Positions 1 to 5,432 of a DNA stretch of 6,771 nt are shown piece by piece (positions within the stretch are counted from its first letter, which is position 1; each line of letters begins with the position of its first letter). The notes below the pieces were generated by a model. That model was given only the letters and a program-made list of their open reading frames with translations, did no database searches and was not told the origin of the DNA. A program made the translations under genes and the position numbers. The stretch is from an uncultured Terriglobales bacterium (lineage in GTDB: Bacteria; Acidobacteriota; Terriglobia; Terriglobales; Acidobacteriaceae): assembly GCA_955652845.1 (NCBI GenBank), contig CATPBY010000445.1, positions 1 to 6,771 on the forward strand. The letters are read 5' to 3'.

Positions 1-19
1 ACGTGTAGTCGCCCAACAC

Positions 20-50
20 AAAAATCCCTCGCCGGCTGAACGGCGCCGGG
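20..50 (-). terminator. GC-rich hairpin, possible intrinsic terminator
   Basis: The arms CGCCG (30-34) and CGGCG (41-45) close a six-base loop. An outer CCC (26-28) can pair with GGG (48-50) across small bulges. Read on the minus strand, the hairpin is followed directly by ATTTTTG, the layout of a Rho-independent terminator. On the plus strand the following bases are only CTTTGG. No minus-strand gene to its right is visible, so it may instead end a plus-strand gene left of the window, or work in both directions. The assignment rests on shape alone. Confidence 0.35.
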
Positions 51-109
51 CTTTGGAACGCTGAGAAAAATGCTGAGAATTCAAATTGAACCACCACCAA
101 TAAGAGTCA

Positions 110-139
110 TTGCAGGGGGCCGCCAAATAGAGTTATAGT
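110..139 (+). promoter_or_regulatory. Weak sigma-70-like promoter candidate
   Basis: TATAGT at 134-139 matches five of six bases of the -10 consensus. TTGCAG at 110-115, 18 bases upstream, matches only the TTG of a -35 box. It would start transcription near 146, about 90 bases before the gene at 235. The rest of 1-234 shows an 8-base direct repeat GCTGAGAA (60-67 and 72-79) and nothing else I can name. Confidence 0.25.
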
Positions 140-234
140 GCCCGGTTGCGCGCGCACTTATCCTTTGGAGTTAACAGCTTCCGCGAGCTGATGGACTCGA
201 ACGGAAAATTCGAACTGCAAACTATGATAGGGCA

Positions 235-774
235 ATGATTCTACCCGCCTTTTTAGTCGCGATATCGCTGCTGATCCTGCTGTTCGTGCTGCGTGCCGCG
301 CGTGGGCAAGCTCAGACGTTCAGCGATCTCGATGACCTGAACGGTAGAACACGACCAGTCGACATCGATGCCTTCCGCAACCTTGTGGATCCCGAAGAAG
401 AGGAATTCTTGCGCCACAACCTCCTTCCTTGCCATTTTCGCGTCGTGCAAAGGGAACGACTGCGAGCTGCGCTGGATTATGTGAGATGCACCACGCATAA
501 CGCTGCCATTCTTTTGAGGTTGGGGGAAGCAGCCGCAGGCAGCGCTGACCCCAGGATCGCCATCGCCGGGCAGCAGTTGGTCGATGACGCGCTCCGCTTG
601 CGGGTTTATGCACTTTTGGCGATGGCGAGATTGTATTTGGGAATCGCGATGCCTGGTTCCCCTCTCTCAGCGGCTCGGCTCTTGAAAAGTTATCAACATC
701 TCAGCGATCTCGCTGCCCAACTTGTGATCATGGAGCATCCCACCCGAGTTACCCGTTTTTCTGCCATTCTTTGA
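235..774 (+). CDS. Hypothetical membrane-anchored protein, 179 residues
   Basis: I do not recognise a named family. Residues 2-20 are almost entirely hydrophobic and are followed by Arg21, Arg23 and a polar stretch, so this is a single N-terminal membrane anchor or uncleaved signal with the rest outside that segment. Residues 45-63 are acidic (DPEEEEF); residues 70-165 are rich in Leu, Ala and Arg and read as amphipathic helices. There are cysteines at 66 and 85 but no recognisable catalytic motif. ATG 235 is the only possible start: the frame has a stop at 172-174 and no other ATG, GTG or TTG after it. Its Shine-Dalgarno is poor (AGGG at 229-232, only two bases away). A 15-codon frame (191-238) overlaps the start by ATGA. 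The gene ends 11 bases before the sigma-54 promoter of the next gene. The helical, membrane-anchored design is visible; the function is unknown. Confidence 0.7.
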   Translation: MILPAFLVAISLLILLFVLRAARGQAQTFSDLDDLNGRTRPVDIDAFRNLVDPEEEEFLRHNLLPCHFRVVQRERLRAALDYVRCTTHNAAILLRLGEAAAGSADPRIAIAGQQLVDDALRLRVYALLAMARLYLGIAMPGSPLSAARLLKSYQHLSDLAAQLVIMEHPTRVTRFSAIL

Positions 775-784
775 ACTTCCTAGT

Positions 785-800
785 TGGCACCCCAAGTGCT
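785..800 (+). promoter_or_regulatory. Sigma-54 (-24/-12) promoter
   Basis: The sequence TGGCACC-CCAA-GTGCT fits the sigma-54 consensus TGGCACG-N4-TTGCW, with one mismatch in each conserved block. The invariant GG (786-787) and GC (798-799) are separated by exactly ten bases, the spacing sigma-54 requires. Transcription would start near 811, giving a leader of about 150 bases before the activator gene at 962. The same bases form a 9-bp inverted repeat (782-790 with 796-804, one G-U pair, five-base loop), so a hairpin role after the upstream gene is the alternative. There is no T-run after it, which argues against a terminator. The reverse strand lacks the GG and is a poorer match. Confidence 0.6.
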
Positions 801-919
801 AACTCAACCAGGAAGCACCGGTTGCGACTGCTCCAAATGGCGTAGTCGCCAGGATTTCGCCTGAATCTTGTTCCAAAAACAGAACATGGAAAGAGAAAAC
901 TTGTTGGGTGTAATTACCG

Positions 920-936
920 TGTCACTATTCTTGACA
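920..936. promoter_or_regulatory. Inverted repeat TGTCA-N7-TGACA, possible operator
   Basis: TGTCA (920-924) and TGACA (932-936) are exact reverse complements separated by seven bases, 26 bases before the GTG start of the sigma-54 activator. The site lies downstream of the sigma-54 promoter, in its leader. It resembles a dimeric regulator site, or the TGT-N10-ACA enhancer site of NifA-type activators with one extra base. No regulator can be assigned from the sequence. Confidence 0.3.
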
Positions 937-961
937 ACATCGCCTGGCTGCATGAGGAAAG

Positions 962-3037
962 GTGCAAATTGAGGCGAGCTCGGGGCTAATGAGTTCGGAT
1001 AGCCACTTCGACTCCGACGCGGATCTTCGGCGCTACGAGGCGCTACTGGAAATGGCGGACCTCATGGTCCACCACCGCAGTTTGCCCGAGCTGTTTGTCG
1101 AAATGGCAGAGCGTCTGCGGAAAGTAGCCGCCGCAGAATTTGCCAACTTTTCACTGCACGATTCCACCAGAAATGTGATGAGACTTTACCTGTGGGAAGG
1201 CAAAGACCTCGTCCCGTCTTTCTTAGAGGTTCCGGTGGCGGAATCTCCCGCCGGATGGGCGTGGCAGAATCAGCAGCCGCTTGTGGTTCCTGATGTGGAA
1301 TCGGACCACCGTTTTCCCGCGGCTCTGGACGTGCTCAGAGAAAAAGGGTTGCGGTCGTACTGCTGGTTACCGCTGACTACAGCGCAAAAGCGCCTGGGAG
1401 CGTTGGGCCTGGGCAGCTCGCGGGCGAATGCTTTCGGCGAAAAGGATTTGCGGCTTCTTCCCAGAGTTGCTGAATTAGTGGCGATCGCGGTGGAAGGCGC
1501 TCTCACCCGGGAAGCCCTCCAACAGGAAAAAGAACGCCTGCAGATGCTGCTGGAGGTCAACACCACGCTGATTACCAACCGCGATCTGCAGAAACTCTTG
1601 TCGACGATTTCCGAATTCATGCATCGCATGATTCCGCATGACTACGCCAGTGTAGCCATATATAACGAGGCCGCACATTCGCTGTCGTTGTACCCGCTCG
1701 ATTCTCCGTTGACTACAGGATTGGCGGGTGTGGATACCACCCTCCCCGTCAAGGAAACGCCGGCAGGGCATGCCTTACTGGAAAGGGAAACCAAGATCTT
1801 CAGCAGGGAAGATCTATCAGGCATTCAGTCCAGCTATGTGAATCAGATGTTGAAAAAGGGCATCCAGTCTCTGTGTTGTATCCCGTTGATCACGCGTAAA
1901 GGTGAACTGGGAACACTCAATCTGGGAAGCGTCCAGGAAAACGCATTCGATATCCATGATATCGGCCTGTTGCAGCAGGTGGCGGCGCAGGTGGCGCTCG
2001 CCCTGGACAATGCACGGGCCTATCGGGAAATCGCTGAACTTACCGACAAACTCGCCAAAGAAAAACTCTATCTGGAAGACGAAATTCGCAGTGAACTCAA
2101 CTTTGAAGAAATCGTCGGTGAGAGTGCGCCCCTCAAGCGCGTTCTCGGTCAGGCCAGGACAGTTGCGCCCAGCAATGCCACTGTTCTTGTTCTGGGTGAC
2201 ACAGGCACAGGCAAAGAATTGATTGCTCGAGCCATCCATCGCATGAGCGTCCGCAAGGATGGCAGTTTCATTAAATTGAATTGCGCAGCCATCCCCACAG
2301 GATTACTGGAAAGCGAATTGTTCGGCCATGAAAAAGGCGCATTCACCGGCGCTATCAGCCAGAAAGTGGGCCGTCTGGAACTGGCGGACAAGGGAACACT
2401 GTTCCTCGACGAGGTGGGCGACATTCCTCTGGAATTACAGCCGAAGCTGTTGCGGGTCCTGCAGGACCAGGAGTTCGAAAGGCTGGGAAGCACGCGCACC
2501 ATCAAAGTGAACATTCGTCTGGTCGCTGCTACCAATCGGGATTTGGCGAAGAGCGTTGCCGAACGCGAGTTCCGAAGCGATCTCTATTATCGCCTGAATG
2601 TTTTTCCCATCCGCATGCCGTCATTACGCGATCGCCGCACAGATATCCCTCTGCTGGTGCGTTACTTCGTCCAGAAGTTCGCTCGCCGCATGAATAAGCC
2701 GATTGACACGATTCCGACGGAGACGATGCGCGCGTTGGTGAGCTGGGAGTGGCCGGGCAACGTAAGAGAACTGGAAAACTTTATTGAAAGATCGGTGATC
2801 CTTTCAGAAGGTTCGGTGCTGCGAGTTCCATTGGCCGAGCTGACGCCCATCTTCGATGGTGTTTCCGGGGATGGCACGCTCGAGGGCCTGGAGCGGCAGC
2901 ATATTATTCGAGTCCTGCGCGAAACCGGCGGGGTCATTGCCGGGTCGCGAGGAGCCGCAGTCCGGCTGGGATTGAAGCGAACTACTCTGCGGTCCAGAAT
3001 TCTCAAGTTAGGAATCTCTCGCCAGGAGTATGAATGA
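962..3037 (+). CDS. FhlA-type sigma-54-dependent transcriptional activator, tandem GAF, AAA+ and Fis HTH
   Basis: This is a bacterial enhancer-binding protein that binds upstream DNA and uses ATP to open sigma-54 RNA polymerase promoters. Domain order: GAF 1 at about residues 38-177, GAF 2 at about 205-347, a helical linker (355-380), the AAA+ domain (about 384-615) and a Fis-type helix-turn-helix (about 645-687). In the AAA+ part, Walker A is GDTGTGKE (412-419), the sigma-54-contacting loop GAFTGA (459-464), Walker B FLDE (481-484), sensor I ATN (523-525) and the arginine-finger region EFRSDLYYRLN (536-546); WPGNVREL is at 597-604. All key residues are intact. The length (691) matches E. coli FhlA (692). 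There is no receiver domain, so the signal is probably a small ligand or redox change sensed by the GAF domains; GAF 2 has an adjacent cysteine pair (305-306). GTG 962 is preferred because GAGG (954-957) sits four bases upstream; ATG 989, nine codons later, has a weaker site. A sigma-54 promoter at 785-800 precedes it. The ligand and target genes are unknown. Confidence 0.93.
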   Translation: MQIEASSGLMSSDSHFDSDADLRRYEALLEMADLMVHHRSLPELFVEMAERLRKVAAAEFANFSLHDSTRNVMRLYLWEGKDLVPSFLEVPVAESPAGWAWQNQQPLVVPDVESDHRFPAALDVLREKGLRSYCWLPLTTAQKRLGALGLGSSRANAFGEKDLRLLPRVAELVAIAVEGALTREALQQEKERLQMLLEVNTTLITNRDLQKLLSTISEFMHRMIPHDYASVAIYNEAAHSLSLYPLDSPLTTGLAGVDTTLPVKETPAGHALLERETKIFSREDLSGIQSSYVNQMLKKGIQSLCCIPLITRKGELGTLNLGSVQENAFDIHDIGLLQQVAAQVALALDNARAYREIAELTDKLAKEKLYLEDEIRSELNFEEIVGESAPLKRVLGQARTVAPSNATVLVLGDTGTGKELIARAIHRMSVRKDGSFIKLNCAAIPTGLLESELFGHEKGAFTGAISQKVGRLELADKGTLFLDEVGDIPLELQPKLLRVLQDQEFERLGSTRTIKVNIRLVAATNRDLAKSVAEREFRSDLYYRLNVFPIRMPSLRDRRTDIPLLVRYFVQKFARRMNKPIDTIPTETMRALVSWEWPGNVRELENFIERSVILSEGSVLRVPLAELTPIFDGVSGDGTLEGLERQHIIRVLRETGGVIAGSRGAAVRLGLKRTTLRSRILKLGISRQEYE

Positions 3038-3271
3038 GGGCATCCGGCGCCCAGATCGATGCCATTGAGTGGGCTGACGAAATGTCGGCATTCTGCCGGA
3101 CAGTCGTCGTAACAGGCGGTAAAGTACCGCCGCTGCTTCGGTCCTCAAACGCGGATTGGCGGTTATGTTTGCCACAGCATAGCACTTTTTCCTGCCTTTG
3201 GAAGTTCACCTGCCACAACAGATTCGATCAAGGCCCTGGTTCCAAACTTTCACTTTTTAGTCCGGGGACCA
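3038..3271 (+). other. Non-coding stretch after the activator gene, with two hairpins
   Basis: No convincing gene is seen. A frame opening at ATG 3034 overlaps the activator stop (ATGA) behind a good AGGAG (3024-3028), but its product looks like random translation and it runs through the following frame. Two compact hairpins are present: GTCGGCA/TGCCGGAC (3084-3101, one bulge, three-base loop) and the perfect GGCGGTA/TACCGCC (3115-3131, three-base loop). Neither is followed by a T-run. They may stabilise or end the activator mRNA. Confidence 0.4.
3084..3131 (+). terminator. Tandem hairpins downstream of the sigma-54 activator
   Basis: Two stem-loops lie 46 to 94 bases after the activator stop codon. 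The second, GGCGGTA-AAG-TACCGCC at 3115-3131, is a perfect 7-bp stem. The absence of a uridine tract makes a classic intrinsic terminator unlikely, but the position fits an mRNA 3' end or processing structure. Confidence 0.3.
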
Positions 3272-3712
3272 ATGCGAATCTGCAACGATCTGGCGGCGCA
3301 GAAAGCAAGCTCGTTCGGGGGCAGAACGATGCTTGCATCGGCAAACGGTGCGTTTTCGGTCGTCCCGGCGCCAGAGGAGTTGGGGTCGTACTGGCCGGAC
3401 TTAGGCGGACGTGATTCCGGCGCAATTGAAAACGAACCCGGGGAACTACAAAGTGAGATCGACCCTCTATTCCTGTTTTACTGCAGTGTGGGCTGGCATC
3501 GACAGGCTGATGCCGGCGCCGGATGGGAATTGATTTATGGTCTGCGTTCGTCACGAAGCGAAGCAAGAATGGTGGCATCAGCGTTGCTGGCCCGAGCGGC
3601 GGATGTACGGTTGCCATTGCAGTGCTTGCGCCCTCCGAACTCGGAGATCGAAAGACCGGCGCGCGCCAATTTACGCAAAGTCGACTGCCGTGTCATCGAC
3701 AAGGTGGTGACG
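3272..3712 (+). other. Open stretch in frame with the CRP/FNR gene, possible remnant of an upstream gene
   Basis: The reading frame of the downstream regulator is open for 147 codons from ATG 3272. A CRP/FNR protein does not need this extension, and no good ribosome site precedes 3272. Most of it reads as unconstrained. The part around codons 82-112 (GAGWELIYGLRSSRSE followed by a helical ARMVASALLARAADV) looks more protein-like, and vaguely recalls helical-repeat proteins. Long open frames also occur here on the other strand (3228-3617), so low stop density in GC-rich DNA is a sufficient explanation. It is either non-coding upstream sequence or a decayed gene; I favour non-coding. I saw no strong promoter for the regulator in it. 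Confidence 0.25.
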
Positions 3713-4432
3713 ATGAAGACTCCCTACGGGCTGGAAATTATTGAGAGCTGCGTGACCTGCAAGCTGCGGAAAGACAAATGGTTCTGCAGTCTTTCTTCCG
3801 AGGTGCTGAGGTCATTCAGCGGATCCAGCCATCTCAGTACCTATCCCGGCGGGGCTGTGCTTTTCGTCGAAGGTCAATTGCCGCGAGGCGCTTTCGTTCT
3901 TTGCTCCGGCAAAGTCAAGCTTTCGACCACCTCCAGGGAGGGGAAGGTATTGATTCTCAAAATGGCTGAACCCGGCGAAGCTTTAGGGCTGAGCGCAGTA
4001 ATCTCCGGGACATGCTATGAATTGAGGGCGGAAACCGCCGGACCATGCCAGGTGAATTACATCGAGCGCGAAGCCCTGATGAAATTACTGCAGCAGTATG
4101 GAGAGTTGGGGCTGCATTCCGCGCAGGCACTGAGCGGGGAGTTTCAGTCCGCTTATCGAGATATCCATGATCTGGTGCTGGCGCGGTCATCGGCAGGGAA
4201 GTTGGCAAAGCTGCTGTTGTCCTGGACGACGGGCCGTGAAATAGAAAATGGAGCGTGTGAGATCCGCATTCGATCGAGCCTCACCCATGAGGAAATGGCG
4301 CAGATGATTGGATCCTCCCGTGAAACTGTGACTCGTCTGTTAAGCGAACTCAAGAAGAAGGAATTCATCCGGCTGGAAGGCTCGACTTTAGTGATCCGAA
4401 ATCGAACCGCTTTAGAAGCGCTGGCTGCGTGA
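3713..4432 (+). CDS. CRP/FNR-family transcriptional regulator with N-terminal cysteine cluster
   Basis: The 239-residue product is a one-component DNA-binding regulator. Its cyclic-nucleotide-binding-like beta-roll spans about residues 33-120 (YPGGAVLFVEGQLPRGAF at 44-61), followed by a long dimer helix (about 125-160) and a winged helix-turn-helix (about 160-230). The recognition helix SSRETVTRLLSEL (201-213) keeps Arg203, Glu204 and Arg208 in the spacing of CRP Arg180, Glu181 and Arg185, so a TGTGA-like half-site is inferred. The N-terminus has Cys13-x2-Cys16-x8-Cys25, with further cysteines at 101 and 112, resembling the FNR iron-sulfur ligands (C-x2-C-x5-C plus one central Cys). A redox or oxygen signal is plausible. 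ATG 3713 is chosen because it gives normal family length and has AAGGTGG (3701-3707) five bases upstream, although the frame is open to 3272. It converges with the metal operon. The target genes cannot be told from the window. Confidence 0.9.
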   Translation: MKTPYGLEIIESCVTCKLRKDKWFCSLSSEVLRSFSGSSHLSTYPGGAVLFVEGQLPRGAFVLCSGKVKLSTTSREGKVLILKMAEPGEALGLSAVISGTCYELRAETAGPCQVNYIEREALMKLLQQYGELGLHSAQALSGEFQSAYRDIHDLVLARSSAGKLAKLLLSWTTGREIENGACEIRIRSSLTHEEMAQMIGSSRETVTRLLSELKKKEFIRLEGSTLVIRNRTALEALAA

Positions 4433-4451
4433 TTATTGGTTGCAGCCCGAA

Positions 4452-4488
4452 AGGCGGCTGGTGAAAGACTCCTCCCCACCGGCCGCCT
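4452..4488. terminator. Bidirectional hairpin between convergent genes
   Basis: AGGCGGCTGGTG (4452-4463) pairs with CACCGGCCGCCT (4477-4488) over 12 bp with one G-U pair and a 13-base loop. It lies 19 bases after the CRP/FNR stop and 53 bases after the stop of the minus-strand permease, where a shared terminator is expected. On the minus strand it is followed by TTTCGGG, on the plus strand by C-rich sequence, so the U-tract is weak on both sides. Confidence 0.6.
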
Positions 4489-4541
4489 CCCCCAAAATAC
4501 TTCGTTCCATTCACAACGACTTACTCAGAGGTGAAAACACT

Positions 4542-5423
4542 TCACTGGTGCACGGGCGTCTCGGCAGATTTCCCGGAAATGGCCACTTCCCTCGTAGGCT
4601 TGTGTTCGCGGGCAAAAAAGAGCAGATAGACAAGAAACATCAGGATCAGCACTGCACCGAAAGTACAAACGATGGTGGCGCCGGTGGGAGTGTCGAACAG
4701 GACGGAAAAGTACACGCCCAACGCTGAAACCAGCGTTCCCATGGTCCAGCCGATCGCCAGGCGGCGGCCGATCCGGTCGGCAAATAACATCGCACCCACG
4801 GACGGGACGACCAGGTAACAGAAGACCAGCAAGACTCCCGCGATTGCGACCGAGGAAGTCACAACAAACCCGAACGAAGCGTAAAACAGAAAATCCCAAA
4901 AACGAATACTCAAACCTTTTGCTTCGGCCTGGGCAGGGTCAGTGGAGATCAGCAGGAACTGTTTGCGGAAGATGTAATGGAAAACTCCTATCACGCCGTA
5001 GAGAATCGCCGTTTTGGCCACATCGCGCATGGAGACAGCAAGAATGTTCCCCACCAGCATGTCCTTGAGGTGCTCAGTCTCCCCGGTTGCCTTGCTCATG
5101 GCGAGGATAGCGGTCGCCGACGCCACTGCGTAGGCGATGCCGATGAAGGCCTCTTGTGGAATTCGCCCTCGACGAGTACGTGCGAAAGCAAAGACAGCTG
5201 CGCCCACGAAAGTAAACAGCAGGCTCAGCCAGTAGGCGCCCCCGGCATGGGGATCCATTCCCATCAGGATGGCGACGGTCGCGCCCAGCGCCGCAATCTG
5301 AGCCAGCGCCAGATCGACAAAAATGACCCCACGCTCCACCACGTGGACGCCAAGATAGGCGTGAATGCCGGTCAGAATCAGGCTGGCAAGAAAGGGAGCC
5401 AGCAAGAATGGCAGAATCTCCAT
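4542..5423 (-). CDS. Metal (Zn/Mn) ABC transporter permease, ABC-3 family
   Basis: This inner-membrane protein forms the channel of a zinc- or manganese-type importer (ZnuB/MntB/TroC relatives). Its 293 residues carry about eight or nine hydrophobic segments, near 4-24, 33-54, 62-81, 91-109, 134-152, 173-193, 194-215, 222-242 and 247-270. Family-like features are ERGVIFVDLALAQIAALGA (30-48), corresponding to the conserved second helix; GNIL (125-128); and the VVPSVGAMLFADRIGRR stretch (205-221), where the family usually shows VPAATA. The C-terminal tail from 271 is polar and charged. ATG 5423 has AAGGAG four bases upstream, overlapping the last base of the preceding gene's stop codon, and the gap between genes is nine bases, so the two are co-translated. 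It receives metal from the binding protein encoded just upstream. No ATPase gene accompanies it, and the metal is not determined by the sequence. Confidence 0.93.
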   Translation of the reverse strand: MEILPFLLAPFLASLILTGIHAYLGVHVVERGVIFVDLALAQIAALGATVAILMGMDPHAGGAYWLSLLFTFVGAAVFAFARTRRGRIPQEAFIGIAYAVASATAILAMSKATGETEHLKDMLVGNILAVSMRDVAKTAILYGVIGVFHYIFRKQFLLISTDPAQAEAKGLSIRFWDFLFYASFGFVVTSSVAIAGVLLVFCYLVVPSVGAMLFADRIGRRLAIGWTMGTLVSALGVYFSVLFDTPTGATIVCTFGAVLILMFLVYLLFFAREHKPTREVAISGKSAETPVHQ

Positions 5424-5432
5424 AGGTCTCCT

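Noticed and set aside
60..79. Direct repeat GCTGAGAA spaced by four bases
   Set aside because: Only two 8-base copies without inverted symmetry or a nearby start; too short to claim a binding-site array.
931..936. TTGACA as a sigma-70 -35 box before the activator gene
   Set aside because: The bases 16 to 18 further on are TGAGGA, GAGGAA or similar, with no -10 likeness, and fall on the Shine-Dalgarno. The hexamer is better explained as an arm of the inverted repeat.
1817..2239. 140-codon minus-strand frame inside the activator
   Set aside because: It is a shadow of the GAF 2 and AAA+ coding region; the opposite strand carries intact conserved motifs.
3157..3173. TTGGCGGTTATGTTTGCC as a second sigma-54 promoter
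   Set aside because: GG and GC are separated by eleven bases, not ten, and sigma-54 spacing is strict; TGGC is followed by GG instead of AC.
3034..3414. 126-codon frame overlapping the activator stop by ATGA
   Set aside because: The ribosome site AGGAG is good, but the product has no domain-like pattern, is rich in scattered Cys, Trp and Pro, and overlaps the next frame by 143 bases. I consider it chance.
3228..3617. 129-codon minus-strand frame
   Set aside because: Composition (Pro, Arg, Ser, His rich, no hydrophobic core) is typical of antisense translation in GC-rich DNA, and no ribosome site was seen.
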